Part shown: piece after piece, positions 49,461 through 58,235 of the stretch | How positions within the stretch are numbered: position 1 is the stretch's first letter | How the letters are laid out: the number at the start of each line of letters is the position of its first letter | Assembly: GCF_012184425.1 (NCBI RefSeq) | Contig: NZ_VTOW01000002.1 | Coordinates: forward strand, 1,054,001-1,118,000 | Direction of reading: 5' to 3' | From: Candidatus Manganitrophus noduliformans | GTDB lineage: Bacteria > Nitrospirota > Nitrospiria > SBBL01 > Manganitrophaceae | DNA length: 64,000 nt | Notes under the pieces: generated by a model | The model's input: the letters and a program-made list of their open reading frames with translations, nothing else | The model's database searches: none | Told to the model about the DNA's origin: nothing | Position numbers and translations under genes: made by a program

Positions 49461-50377
49461 CGGGATCGCGCCCCTTCTTTTCCCAGCGCCGCCGAATCGA
49501 ACCACTCCGGATGGATGATCCGCGTCATCTGCTCGATTCCATCGACAATGTAGTGGGAGACGGTCGAGAGATGTTTTTCCGGAATCGCGTAGACCCGCCG
49601 GTTGCGGACGGCGGAGAGATGCCCCAGCTCCGGATGGGCCATCAATTTTTCATAAAAATCGGGCTCCTCCGGGTTCCAGTCGCTCACGATCACGATCTCC
49701 GGATCGAGCTGAATCAACCGCTCGACCGACAACTTCTGGTGTCCCACCAACCCGACCTCCGCCGCTTGATTCCGCGCGCCAATCAACGCGGCGATCTCAT
49801 CGAAGGTGGTCTCTTTCCCGGCCACGACGCCGGTCGGGGTGTAGAAGAGGACCCGCGGTTTCCGCGGGGCGGCCGCCGCCCGCGCGGCGATCCGATCCAA
49901 ACGCCGATCCATCTCGGCGACAATCTCTTCCGCCCGCCGCGATTCGCCGACCACCCGGCCGACGGTCCGGATATTTTGTTTGATCCCCTCAATAGAAGAA
50001 AAGAGCTCCAGCTTGACCACCGGAAGCCGCGCTTCGGTCAACTGCTTTACGACATCCATCGAGGTGTAGGTCGCGACGAAGACCAGGTCGGGCTGCAACG
50101 CCACCACCTGTTCCATGTTCGCCCGGATTTTGTTCGGCACACCTTTCGCCGCTTCGGCCACATGGGAGATCCCCGGATCGGCCGCCAGATAGGTTACCGC
50201 CGCGATCCGCTTCGGATCGACCAGTGAGAAAAGGATCTCATCGGTACCGAGCGTCAGCGAGACGATCCGCTGCGGTTTCCTGGGGGGAACGGTCTCCTCT
50301 GCCGCAACCCCCGGTGAGTGATCGGCGAAAAGAAAAAAGAGCGCCAGAATCCAAAGGATGGGCCGGACGCTCCTCAT
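49457..50377 (-). CDS. btuF: Cobalamin-binding periplasmic protein
   Basis: The 306-residue protein has a signal peptide (ending SPGVAA) and the cluster A-II binding fold. KPQRIVSLTLGTDEILFSLVD and RIAAVTYLAADPGISHVAE form the first lobe, with QPDLVFVATYT, and IPEKHLSTVSHYIVDGIEQM near the end. It delivers corrinoids to BtuCD. Position among btuB, btuC, btuD and B12 enzymes makes corrinoid binding more likely than iron-siderophore. The ATG at 50377 overlaps the preceding stop by four bases. Confidence 0.9.
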   Translation of the reverse strand: MRSVRPILWILALFFLFADHSPGVAAEETVPPRKPQRIVSLTLGTDEILFSLVDPKRIAAVTYLAADPGISHVAEAAKGVPNKIRANMEQVVALQPDLVFVATYTSMDVVKQLTEARLPVVKLELFSSIEGIKQNIRTVGRVVGESRRAEEIVAEMDRRLDRIAARAAAAPRKPRVLFYTPTGVVAGKETTFDEIAALIGARNQAAEVGLVGHQKLSVERLIQLDPEIVIVSDWNPEEPDFYEKLMAHPELGHLSAVRNRRVYAIPEKHLSTVSHYIVDGIEQMTRIIHPEWFDSAALGKEGARSR

Positions 50378-51054
50378 CGGACCGCCTCCGCCGCCGGTAA
50401 GAGATCGGCGAAGACAAACCCGTCCCGCGTGACGACCTCACCGACCGTGACGGAGATTGGATGGCGGAACATCGGCCCCGCGACCGCAAAGCTATGAAAT
50501 TCTCCTCGCTCCCCGCACGGATCGACCTCTTTCGGGAGGTCATCCAGAAAGGATGCGTTGAACGTTCGCCCGGCGAAGGTCGGCGCCAGATGCCGCGGAT
50601 CGATGCAGGTGATGACGGCAGACAGACCGCCGGCGATCATCTCTTGGGCAAGCCGGTCTGTCGGGATCTGCCAGAGGGGGAAGAGCGGTGTGATCCCGGT
50701 GCCGGAAAGCTGCTGCTCCCGGTACGCCCGGATGTCTTCGAGGAAGAGATCTCCGAAAGCCATCTGCGTCACCCCCTCTTGCTTCGCTTCTTCAATGAGC
50801 CGGCGCATCGCCGCTTCATACGCCTCGTTGCTGCAAGGAGAAGGGATCGGCACGACGTGAAGCGGAACCCCCGCCGCCTCGGCCTGCGCTTGCAACAAGC
50901 TCAACCGGACCGCGTGCATCGCCACCCGTTGATGTCGCTCATTCACCGTCGTGACCAACCCGGTCACCTCGATATCGGGCTCCTGCCTAAGACGATAGAG
51001 CGACCAGGCGCTGTCTTTGCCGCTGCTCCAGGAAAGCCAGGTTTTTTTCTTCAT
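50374..51054 (-). CDS. DUF71/COG2102 ATP-binding protein of the B12 operon
   Basis: The 226-residue protein has an adenine nucleotide alpha-hydrolase fold with the P-loop-like SWSSGKDSAWSLYRL. GVTQMAFGDLFLEDIRAYRE and CGERGEFHSFAVAGPMF are typical of diphthine-ammonia-ligase-like proteins. Bacteria do not make diphthamide. Comparative genomics has predicted that bacterial DUF71 proteins function in B12 salvage, and this one lies within such an operon, between the adenosyltransferase and btuF. The exact reaction, probably an ATP-dependent amidation or ligation, is not known. Confidence 0.85.
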   Translation of the reverse strand: MKKKTWLSWSSGKDSAWSLYRLRQEPDIEVTGLVTTVNERHQRVAMHAVRLSLLQAQAEAAGVPLHVVPIPSPCSNEAYEAAMRRLIEEAKQEGVTQMAFGDLFLEDIRAYREQQLSGTGITPLFPLWQIPTDRLAQEMIAGGLSAVITCIDPRHLAPTFAGRTFNASFLDDLPKEVDPCGERGEFHSFAVAGPMFRHPISVTVGEVVTRDGFVFADLLPAAEAVR

Positions 51055-51072
51055 ATAAATTTCCTTTTTCGC

Positions 51073-51636
51073 TCACGCCCGGCTGTCCCACAACAGATCG
51101 GCGATCCCCCGCTTTTTGTTCTCATACCGCGCCATGACGAAGAGAGCGTCGGAGAGGCGATTGAGATACGGGACCGTGAAGGGGCCGACCGGCTCCGCCC
51201 GCCGGAGGGCGATCACTTCCCGCTCCGCCCGGCGGCAGACCGTCCGGGCGACATGAAGCTGCGCCGCGCCGGGCGCGCCGCCCGGAAGAACGAAATTCTC
51301 AAGCGGGGTGAGCGCTTCCGAAAGACGGTCCATCAACTGCTCAAGGGCGTCGATGTGGCGCTGCTCGATCTTCGGCACGTTCATCTTCACCTTATCTTCC
51401 TCCGGAATGCAGAGGTCGGAGCCGAGGTGGAAGAGATCGTTCTGGATCCCGGACAAGGCTTTCATCAATACCGTGTCGAGCCCCGCCGCCATGGCGACGC
51501 CGATGTGGGAATTGAGCTCGTCGACCGTGCCATACGATGAAATCCGCGCGGAGTCCTTCGGAACCCGCCGCTTGCTGCCGAGCCCAGTGCTTCCATCATC
51601 TCCGGTTCGCGTATAGACTTTTGTGATCCGCGGCAT
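51073..51636 (-). CDS. PduO-type cob(I)alamin adenosyltransferase
   Basis: The 187-residue protein has the PduO/ATR signature [14 protein letters not shown] and [26 protein letters not shown] and [17 protein letters not shown] follow in the C-terminal part. It transfers the adenosyl group of ATP to cob(I)alamin or cobinamide to make the active coenzyme. The start ATG at 51636 lies seven bases after AAGGAG; TTG 51639 is less likely. It is 18 bp upstream of the DUF71 gene. An 83-bp inverted repeat separates it from cobS, so it may be expressed from the long operon or on its own. Confidence 0.93.
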   Translation of the reverse strand: MPRITKVYTRTGDDGSTGLGSKRRVPKDSARISSYGTVDELNSHIGVAMAAGLDTVLMKALSGIQNDLFHLGSDLCIPEEDKVKMNVPKIEQRHIDALEQLMDRLSEALTPLENFVLPGGAPGAAQLHVARTVCRRAEREVIALRRAEPVGPFTVPYLNRLSDALFVMARYENKKRGIADLLWDSRA

Positions 51637-51675
51637 CAATGAACTCCTTTCATCATTCCTTGAAAAGCTCTCTGT

Positions 51676-51758
51676 CCGTCATTCCCGAAATGTTTAATCG
51701 GGAATCCAGTTTATTTAAATCAATGGCTTCTGGATTCCCGCTTTCGCGGGAATGACGG
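51676..51758. repeat. 83-bp inverted repeat (CCGTCATTCCCG family)
   Basis: CCGTCATTCCCG with CGGGAATCCAG on the left mirrors CTGGATTCCCG with CGGGAATGACGG on the right, each side also having its own small hairpin. Palindromes with this core are found in intergenic DNA of many bacteria. Here it sits between cobS and the adenosyltransferase gene, inside the B12 operon. Confidence 0.8.
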
Positions 51759-51763
51759 CTAAT

Positions 51764-52495
51764 CTAAACTGCGCTGATGAAGAGGAGCACCCCCACTTCC
51801 ACCATCTCGGAGAGCGCCCCCAGCGTATCCCCCGTCCAGCCGCCGATCCTTGATTCCAGAAACCGATTGAACAGCCAGACCGACAAAAAGACGAGCGATG
51901 CTGCGATCAATCCGATTCCCTTTGAGATCAGAAAAGTGCCTGCAAGGGTGATCACGGTCGCGCCGGCGCAAGGGAGCCAGTGGATCTGTCCGATGAACGG
52001 CTGCGCCGTTCCGCTCTCTCGGGCATACCTCCCGATAAAACTCGCCAGGACCATCGCCCATCGGCTGAGAAGCCCCATGAGGAGGAAAGCGCTCAGCCAC
52101 CCCCGACGGATCATCTCACCAAAGAGAGCATATTTCAAGATCAAGACCACCCCCAATCCGATGACGCCGAACGCGCCGATATGTGGGTCCTTCATCACCG
52201 AGAGAATTCGCTCTCGGCCCCCGCCCGCGGCCAGGCCGTCGCAGAGGTCGGCCAATCCATCGAGATGGAGTCCCCCGGTCAAAAGGGCCAAGGCCAGCAG
52301 GAGGAGCGCCGCCAATGGCGCCGGAGCCAGAACCGGTTCGAGCAGACGGACCATCCCCAGCAAAAAAGCGCCGATCGCCAATCCCACCACCGGGAAGAAG
52401 AGGACGGAGCGACCGAGGTCGCGCTCGGTGGCGATCATTGAATGATGGCATGGGACGATGGTGAGGGTGCCGATCGCGGTGAAGAAGCTTCTCAT
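51764..52495 (-). CDS. cobS: Adenosylcobinamide-GDP ribazoletransferase
   Basis: The 243-residue membrane protein has the CobS pattern: [14 protein letters not shown] at the N-terminus and [22 protein letters not shown] with the conserved acidic residues. [19 protein letters not shown] follows. It joins alpha-ribazole to adenosylcobinamide-GDP to form cobalamin. Its ATG overlaps the cobT stop by four bases. About six hydrophobic spans are visible. Confidence 0.94.
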   Translation of the reverse strand: MRSFFTAIGTLTIVPCHHSMIATERDLGRSVLFFPVVGLAIGAFLLGMVRLLEPVLAPAPLAALLLLALALLTGGLHLDGLADLCDGLAAGGGRERILSVMKDPHIGAFGVIGLGVVLILKYALFGEMIRRGWLSAFLLMGLLSRWAMVLASFIGRYARESGTAQPFIGQIHWLPCAGATVITLAGTFLISKGIGLIAASLVFLSVWLFNRFLESRIGGWTGDTLGALSEMVEVGVLLFISAV

Positions 52496-53556
52496 CGTTC
52501 CCGCTCCGGACTGGAGACGCCCGCCTCATCAAAAGTCGCCATCTCGGTGAGAATGCGGACGGCGCTCTCCACCAGGCCCATTCCCAATGCCGCGCCGCTC
52601 CCTTCACCCAACCGCATGTTGAGATCCAAGAGCGGATCGAGCCCCAGTTTGTCCAATGCGATCCGGTGGCCCGACTCCGCCGAGCGATGGGCGGCGACTA
52701 AATATTCCTTAACCTCCGGTGCAAGCGCCACCGCGACTAAGGCTGCGGCGGTTGATATAAATCCATCAACCACAACCGGAATCCGGTGCGCCGCCGCCCC
52801 GAGGAGAAGACCGACGATCCCGGCAATCTCATACCCGCCGACCTTGGCCAGCACGTCGATCGGATCGTCCGGATTCGGCCGATTGACCCGGAGTGCATCC
52901 TGAATAACGGTCCGCTTCAAACGGAGGGTCGGCTCGTCGATTCCCGTTCCCCGTCCGGTCACCGCTTCCACCGGCGAGCCGGTCAAGAGCGCCGTGACGG
53001 CGCTGCTGGGGGTGGTGTTGCCGATCCCCATCTCGCCGGTCCCCAAGAGATTCGTGCCGCGGCGGGCCTCTTCTTCCGCCAGTTCGCATCCGACGGCGAT
53101 CGCCGACAGCGCCTGTCTGCGCGACATAGCGCGCCCGAGTCTCATGTTCCGGGTTCCCCGATCGATCTTTCGATCGATCAATCCCGGCAATTTCCCGAAG
53201 GGGTGGTCGACCCCCATGTCGATCACACGGACGTCGGCCCCCGCCTGCCTCGCGAGGACGCAGATTGCCGCTCCCCCGTGAAGGAAGTTGTAAACCATCT
53301 GAGCCGTGACCGCCTGGGGATAGACGCTGACCTTCTCCTCCACCACCCCGTGATCGCCGGCGAAGACGCAAATGACTTTCTTCAACGGCGGTGAAGGAAT
53401 CTTTCCGGTCACCTGGATATACCAGGTTGCCAACTCCTCCAACCGGCCGAGGCTGCCGGGGGGCTTTGTTAGACTGTTGAGACGCTTCTGAGCAAGAATG
53501 CGTCCCGATTCTTCCAACGGTTTAATCCGGCCGATGACCAACTGCAACCTTTTCAT
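52492..53556 (-). CDS. cobT: Nicotinate-nucleotide-dimethylbenzimidazole phosphoribosyltransferase
   Basis: The 354-residue protein has the CobT signatures [32 protein letters not shown] and [14 protein letters not shown]. The GEGSGAALG near the C-terminus has the catalytic Glu. It makes alpha-ribazole phosphate from dimethylbenzimidazole and NaMN, preparing the lower ligand of B12. ATG 53556 has AAAGGA upstream; GTG 53559 is adjacent. It overlaps the cobU 3' end by 35 bases and cobS by four. Confidence 0.95.
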   Translation of the reverse strand: MKRLQLVIGRIKPLEESGRILAQKRLNSLTKPPGSLGRLEELATWYIQVTGKIPSPPLKKVICVFAGDHGVVEEKVSVYPQAVTAQMVYNFLHGGAAICVLARQAGADVRVIDMGVDHPFGKLPGLIDRKIDRGTRNMRLGRAMSRRQALSAIAVGCELAEEEARRGTNLLGTGEMGIGNTTPSSAVTALLTGSPVEAVTGRGTGIDEPTLRLKRTVIQDALRVNRPNPDDPIDVLAKVGGYEIAGIVGLLLGAAAHRIPVVVDGFISTAAALVAVALAPEVKEYLVAAHRSAESGHRIALDKLGLDPLLDLNMRLGEGSGAALGMGLVESAVRILTEMATFDEAGVSSPERER

Positions 53557-54106
53557 CACGCTTCCTTTTAATCGGGACGGCGATTCCCGCCATCATCCAG
53601 TAAACCTCATCGGCCTCGGCGGCCCACCGCTGGTGGAGAAGGCCGGAGAGATCCCGGAAGAGCCGGGAGAGGGAATGATCGGTGGGGACCACTCCCAATC
53701 CGACCTCGTTCGATACGGCAACGATCGAGAGATTGACCGATCGGGCCACGCTGACCAACCGGTCGATCTCGCTCAGAATCTTCTCCTCATCTTCCCCCAC
53801 CGTCGTCAAGAGGTTGGAAAGCCAAAGGGTAAGGCAGTCGATGACCGCCACACCTTTTCCTTGCATTGACTGGAGCAGATCGGCAAGATGTATCGGCTCC
53901 TCCATTGTCTTCCAAACCTCCGGCCGATCGCGACGATGCCGCTCGATCCGCCGCGCCATCTCCGCATCGGACGGTCGCGCCGTGGCGATGAAGATCTTCT
54001 CCTCACCCAAGGTTTCCCCTCGCTCCAATGCAAACCGGCTCTTGCCGGAGCGCGCGCCGCCGAGGATGAGGATCAGACGACTTTTGCTGAGATCTTTTCG
54101 CTCCAT
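53522..54106 (-). CDS. cobU: Adenosylcobinamide kinase/guanylyltransferase
   Basis: The 194-residue protein begins with a P-loop, [14 protein letters not shown], and has the active-site [18 protein letters not shown] with the guanylylated His. [13 protein letters not shown] and [13 protein letters not shown] follow. It phosphorylates adenosylcobinamide and attaches GMP. It lies immediately after btuB with no gap and overlaps cobT by 35 bases, so translation of this block is coupled. Confidence 0.95.
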   Translation of the reverse strand: MERKDLSKSRLILILGGARSGKSRFALERGETLGEEKIFIATARPSDAEMARRIERHRRDRPEVWKTMEEPIHLADLLQSMQGKGVAVIDCLTLWLSNLLTTVGEDEEKILSEIDRLVSVARSVNLSIVAVSNEVGLGVVPTDHSLSRLFRDLSGLLHQRWAAEADEVYWMMAGIAVPIKRKRDEKVAVGHRPD

Positions 54107-54107
54107 G

Positions 54108-55967
54108 CTAGAATGTTACCTTTACGCCGCCATAGCCGGAGAACCCCGCCGTCCCATAGCCGGTCACCTCTTCGTACTCCCGATCAAAGAGGTTCTCGAC
54201 TCGTGCAAAGAGCGCAACGTTCCGGTGGAGGGCGTAAGTCCCGGAGAGGTCGACGACGGTGTAGTCGTCCATTTCAACATTGCCTACGTCAAATCGCTTC
54301 CCAACATAGCGGACCTGGAGAACCAAACGAAGGGGATTGGCCGGTTGGATGGAGAGGCTTCCACTCGCCTGATGACGGGGTCGCCGTACCAGCTCGTCCC
54401 CTGTCCCTTCATCCTTTGTATTCATAAAGGTGTAGCTTGCCGAAAGGGCGGCCTGTTCCAATGGTCTCGCCGAGACCTCGAATTCCCACCCGGTGATCTT
54501 CGCCCTCGCCACATTCTCCGGTCTTCCCACAAAGGTATCCGGGTTAAAAACAAAGACGATCAGGTCTTCAATCCGATTCTGGAAATAGGTTACACCCACC
54601 TGCACTTGCTCGCTCCAGAGCGACTGTTCGACCCCCGCTTCAAAACTCTCGCTCTTCTCCGGTTCAAGATTGGGATTGCCAAAATTAGGAAAGAAGAGAT
54701 CATTAAGCGTCGGACCGTGAAATCCGGTTCCGTACGCCGCTCGAAGCTTTGTGGCCGTCGACTCCATGAGATAAGCGGTCTCGACTTTGTAAGTCGTTTC
54801 GCCTCCATATCGGTTATTGCCGTCATAACGGAGACCGAAGTTCAAAATAAAAGGCAACTGGCGAAGTTGATAGAAACCATAACCGGCATGATTGACCGTG
54901 GTTTCGTCAACGCCATCGCCAAACTTGCCGTTCTGCGACTCATACTCGTAGCCGACGGTCAAGAGGTTGCGGCGGCCGAGGCGGAGGTCATGCCGCCAAT
55001 CCAACCATTTTCTTGAGGTGTCGATTTCAGAACCATCGAATGTTGTATCATCCTCGTTGAAGCCGACCCTCAGATGCTGATCCCATTCCTCAATGACGGC
55101 GGTCTTCATGCCGAGCGTAGTGACCCATTGCCGATGATCCAGGACCAGATTCCGAACGTCGACCGGGCAGAAAAAAGTGTCCGGATCACAACCGTCCAGC
55201 TCGCTCTCCGAGTTGGTATAACGCCCCGTCCATTCAAGCCGCGTCTTCTCTGAAAGATCGGTCCCTAGCCGCGCGGAAAAAGCAGTATTCTCATATCCGT
55301 CGTCCTCGCGATTTCCAGCGAGTTCATTCGCCCGGGAGAATCCTCGGGTGTCAAACCGCGACGCCGAGAGGGAGTAATCGACCCGCTCTGTTGACCCGTT
55401 TAACCCCGCCGCCTCCCGAAAAGTACGATACGCTCCTGCCTCCAGCGAGAGAAAGCCTGACGGAGGGCCCTCTCCTTTTTTTGTAAAGATCTGAATGACC
55501 CCGCCGAGGGCGTCCGATCCGTATAGTGTACTCTGCGGACCGCGGATCACCTCAATCCGTTCGATATTCTCCACGGTAAGATCCGCAAAATCGAACGCAC
55601 CCGTGGTGGGGCTATTGACCGGAACGCCATCGATCAGGACAAGCGTATGATTGGACTCCGTTCCGCGCAAAAACACCGAGCTTGTCGCTCCTGGCCCGCC
55701 CTGCTGTACCACCGTCAGACCCGGCACTTCACGCAGTGCTTCCTCGACGGTGGTGAGATGTTTCTCTTCGATCGTCTTTTCGTCGATGAGGGTAACGGAA
55801 GCGGCGGTCTCTTTCAACGGAACCTCCGTTTGGGTGGCCGTGACAAAAACCGGCGGAAAGGTGGGAATCTCTTCAGGGGATGTTTCTTCTGCGCCGGATA
55901 CATTGGTGGTGACTGCAATCAGAACGAGAAATGAGCAAAACGCAATACGCCATTGGAACGGGGTCAT
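54108..55967 (-). CDS. btuB: TonB-dependent cobalamin receptor
   Basis: The 619-residue protein has a signal peptide, a TonB box region (PPVFVTATQTEVPL) and a plug with ALREVPGLTVVQQGG and RIEVIRGPQSTLYGSDALGGVIQIFT. It ends in a barrel closing with GYGGVKVTF. BtuB imports corrinoids across the outer membrane. It is the first gene after tandem cobalamin riboswitches, and the whole operon downstream is for B12 use, which makes the substrate assignment strong. The ATG at 55967 has GGGAGAGG upstream. Confidence 0.93.
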   Translation of the reverse strand: MTPFQWRIAFCSFLVLIAVTTNVSGAEETSPEEIPTFPPVFVTATQTEVPLKETAASVTLIDEKTIEEKHLTTVEEALREVPGLTVVQQGGPGATSSVFLRGTESNHTLVLIDGVPVNSPTTGAFDFADLTVENIERIEVIRGPQSTLYGSDALGGVIQIFTKKGEGPPSGFLSLEAGAYRTFREAAGLNGSTERVDYSLSASRFDTRGFSRANELAGNREDDGYENTAFSARLGTDLSEKTRLEWTGRYTNSESELDGCDPDTFFCPVDVRNLVLDHRQWVTTLGMKTAVIEEWDQHLRVGFNEDDTTFDGSEIDTSRKWLDWRHDLRLGRRNLLTVGYEYESQNGKFGDGVDETTVNHAGYGFYQLRQLPFILNFGLRYDGNNRYGGETTYKVETAYLMESTATKLRAAYGTGFHGPTLNDLFFPNFGNPNLEPEKSESFEAGVEQSLWSEQVQVGVTYFQNRIEDLIVFVFNPDTFVGRPENVARAKITGWEFEVSARPLEQAALSASYTFMNTKDEGTGDELVRRPRHQASGSLSIQPANPLRLVLQVRYVGKRFDVGNVEMDDYTVVDLSGTYALHRNVALFARVENLFDREYEEVTGYGTAGFSGYGGVKVTF

Positions 55968-55999
55968 CTATCCTCTCCCTTCGAAAGGTAAAATGTGAT

Positions 56000-56215
56000 C
56001 CTGAAAGGCCCGGTCTCCTGGCTGAGGGCAACCTACTCCCACGCCTTCCCAGGGAGGAAATCGTTACTCGTTATTAGTTAAACGTTAAGCGTAAAAGAAT
56101 TTACGATTCACGATTCACGAATAACGAAACCCCAGTGGCCGTTGTGGTTTCGTTCCCGTCACAGTTGCGGGGCAGCAGCGGTTTTGCACCGCTTTCCCGA
56201 TCAACCCTTCAGGTT
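56000..56215 (-). promoter_or_regulatory. Cobalamin riboswitch 2 (proximal to btuB)
   Basis: On the minus strand the P1 halves CCTGAAGG and CCTTTCAGG enclose GCGGTGCAAAACCGC, GCTGCCCCGCAACTGT and GGCGTGGGAGTAGG. The B12 box AGCCAGGAGACC follows. These are the conserved blocks of the AdoCbl/Cbl riboswitch. It ends about 30 nt before the btuB start codon and close to its ribosome site, with no clear terminator, which suggests control of translation initiation. Confidence 0.9.
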
Positions 56216-56235
56216 ATTTGATTTAAATTCTGTCC

Positions 56236-56271
56236 AAAAAAAATCCCCGCCTTTCGAATGGAAAGGAGGGG
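56236..56271 (-). terminator. Intrinsic terminator between the two riboswitches
   Basis: On the minus strand CCCCTCCTTTC pairs with GAAAGGCGGGG (one mismatch) around CATTC, followed by eight consecutive T. It lies after riboswitch 1 and before riboswitch 2, so it can act as the transcription-off arm of the first. Confidence 0.88.
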
Positions 56272-56331
56272 ATGGAATGAGTCCGCCCCCCGTCTTGACC
56301 ATCGAAGACAGGCAGTGCTTTCCATTCAGGC

Positions 56332-56503
56332 AGGTCTTCTGGCTCTGGGACGATCTTACTCCCGACCCCTTCCCCCCCGGATATTTTATACGGAGAGTGG
56401 TGTTGGTCGGTTTCGCGTCCCATAACAGCGGCGGGTCCGCTCCCGATTTACACGGGATTCCCTTTTCAATCCCGACATGACGTCGGGATCACCTGAACGG
56501 GTT
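56332..56503 (-). promoter_or_regulatory. Cobalamin riboswitch 1 (distal)
   Basis: On the minus strand TTCAGG and CCTGAA form the outer stem. The core has GATTGAAAAGGGAATCCCG, GACCCGCCGCTGTTA, GGGGTCGGGAGTAAG and the B12 box AGCCAGAAGACCTGCC. The first 15-20 nt of the transcript lead straight into it. A strong terminator follows at 56236-56271. Confidence 0.92.
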
Positions 56504-56520
56504 CTTTATCGAACGGGTAA

Positions 56521-56549
56521 TCTATACCAGGGGGGCGGAACGAAATCAA
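56521..56549 (-). promoter_or_regulatory. Predicted promoter of the B12 regulon
   Basis: On the minus strand TTGATT (56544-56549) and TATAGA (56521-56526) are 17 bp apart. Transcription would start near 56514, just before riboswitch 1. Confidence 0.6.
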
Positions 56550-56569
56550 CAAAAAAATTGATCGGGGGC

Positions 56570-57019
56570 TTAGTCGTGGACGGAGAGGACAAATTCCTGA
56601 TTAATATAGACAACGAATTCCGGCTGGATGAGGGTGAAAAAACGGACCGGCTGATTCAGATAATCCTTCATCCGGCAGAATCCTTCGGGAAGGTTGACAA
56701 AAACATCCCCCTCGATCTCATTGCCCCGGATCATCTTCAAAGAGACGGAATTCTTTTTTCCCAACGTCATGAGGTCGTCTTTTTCCAGCTGCGCCGGGAC
56801 CTTCGCCACGACGATATGAGACCGATTGATCAGGAGGGTTCCCCCTTTCGTCCTCACGGGGATGAACTTTTTCTCCTCGTGCAAAAGATCCCCGACCTTT
56901 TGAAGCCCCGCATGGTGCGCCTCATAGAGCCGGAGAAAAACTTCCCCTTCGACCTCGCTCCCGTCGGAGAGTTCGAACAAAACCGGACGGTTCTCTTTTT
57001 CGATCTTTCGCTCATCCAC
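56570..57019 (-). CDS. DUF6812-type protein coupled to pilT
   Basis: The 149-residue protein has two similar halves: EVEGEVFLRLYEAHHAGLQK with FIPVRTKGGTLLINRSHIV, then EIEGDVFVNLPEGFCRMKDYLN with FFTLIQPEFVVYINQE. This matches the DUF6812 pattern as I recall it. A GTG at 57019 lies ten bases after AAGGAG and overlaps the pilT stop, which suggests coupled translation; the longer frame to 57103 is inside pilT. Pairing with a PilT ATPase suggests a role in type IV pilus function, but this is only inference. Confidence 0.65.
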   Translation of the reverse strand: MDERKIEKENRPVLFELSDGSEVEGEVFLRLYEAHHAGLQKVGDLLHEEKKFIPVRTKGGTLLINRSHIVVAKVPAQLEKDDLMTLGKKNSVSLKMIRGNEIEGDVFVNLPEGFCRMKDYLNQPVRFFTLIQPEFVVYINQEFVLSVHD

Positions 57020-58100
57020 GGGGTGCCGCTCCTTGAGGGGCCGCTCCCTGCCCCGACAAAGGGAAGAGGGCTTTGTTCGTGGCAAATTTATGCGCCTCTT
57101 CAATCGATACCTTCTTCGAGGCCACCAGCGCCTGGAGGGCCTGATCCATCAGCTGCATCCCTTCGGCCTTTCCGGTCTGGATGACCGATGGGATCTGGAA
57201 CGTCTTTGCTTCCCGGATCAGGTTGGAGGTGGCGGTGTTCACGAGCAAAATCTCCAGCGCCGCGCATCGCTTGCCGTCGACCGTCTTCAAAAGATTTTGA
57301 GCGACCACCCCTTTGAGCGATTCCGCCAACATCGCCCGGATCTGCTCCTGCTGGTTGGTCGGAAAGACGTTGATGATCCGGTCGACCGTCTTGGCTGCGC
57401 TGCTCGTATGCAGCGTTCCGAAGACGAGGTGGCCGGTCTCGGCCGCCGTAATCGCCAGCTCGATCGTCTCCAGGTCGCGCATCTCCCCGACGAGGATAAT
57501 ATCCGGATCTTCCCGAAGGGCCGCTTTCAGCGCGGCGGCAAACGATTTTGTATCGCGTCCGACCTCCCGCTGATTGATCAGACACCCCTGGCTGGTATGG
57601 ACGAACTCGATCGGATCTTCCACCGTGAGGATATGCTCTTTTTTGGTCCGATTGATATAGTCGATGATCGCCGCGAGAGTCGTCGACTTTCCGCTTCCGG
57701 TCGCGCCGGTCACCAAGACCAGCCCTTTCTTGAATTGGGCGAATTTTAAAACGGTGGCGGGAAGCCCCAGCTGCTCGACTGTCAAGATTTGGGTGGGAAT
57801 CATCCGGAAGACGGCGCTCATCCCGAGCCGGCCCAGGAAAATATTGGCCCGGAAGCGGGCCTGCAACTCCGGAACTTCGTAGGCGAAATCGATATCGTGC
57901 GTCGTTTCGAACTTCTCTTTATGGAGATCGCTCATGATTTCATAGAGAAGTTTCTGGTTTCCTTCATGTGTCAGTTTCTCGGGTGTGACCGGAACCAAGT
58001 CTCCCGCCGCCCGCATCATCGGGGGATTCTGCGGCGAGAGATGTAGATCAGACCCTTTTTTCTCTCTTAACGCTTTAAAGAGGACGTCGATTTGAGGCAT
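57012..58100 (-). CDS. pilT: PilT/PilU-type twitching-motility ATPase
   Basis: The 362-residue protein has the PilT set: KGSDLHLSPQNPP, the P-loop GATGSGKSTTLAAIIDYIN, the Asp box ILTVEDPIEFVH, and the AIRAMLAESLKGVVAQNLL-type motif (here beginning QIRAML), with the Walker B strand DPDIILVGEMRDLETIELA. It powers pilus retraction. The motif order and tail resemble PilU as much as PilT. The start has no strong ribosome site by eye. No other pil genes are in the window; its partner is the DUF6812 protein. Confidence 0.9.
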   Translation of the reverse strand: MPQIDVLFKALREKKGSDLHLSPQNPPMMRAAGDLVPVTPEKLTHEGNQKLLYEIMSDLHKEKFETTHDIDFAYEVPELQARFRANIFLGRLGMSAVFRMIPTQILTVEQLGLPATVLKFAQFKKGLVLVTGATGSGKSTTLAAIIDYINRTKKEHILTVEDPIEFVHTSQGCLINQREVGRDTKSFAAALKAALREDPDIILVGEMRDLETIELAITAAETGHLVFGTLHTSSAAKTVDRIINVFPTNQQEQIRAMLAESLKGVVAQNLLKTVDGKRCAALEILLVNTATSNLIREAKTFQIPSVIQTGKAEGMQLMDQALQALVASKKVSIEEAHKFATNKALFPLSGQGAAPQGAAPRG

Positions 58101-58201
58101 GTGGACTCCGAATCATTGAGAAGCACGGAAGGAAGTTTACCATAGGATAAAAAATCTGTAAGTCGATGAGAACAATGGATGGATTTGGCCTAGGGAGGGA
58201 A

Positions 58202-58235
58202 TCAAAAACAGGGAGGGCGGGTTTGAAACCCGCCC
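58202..58235 (-). terminator. Terminator or REP hairpin after the E2 gene
   Basis: On the minus strand GGGCGGGTTT and AAACCCGCCC form a near-perfect stem, followed by TCCCTGTTTTTG. It directly follows the E2 stop codon. Confidence 0.6.

Noticed and set aside
56142-56480. 112-aa plus-strand ORF
   Set aside because: It crosses both riboswitches and the terminator antisense; there is no ribosome site or protein-like pattern.
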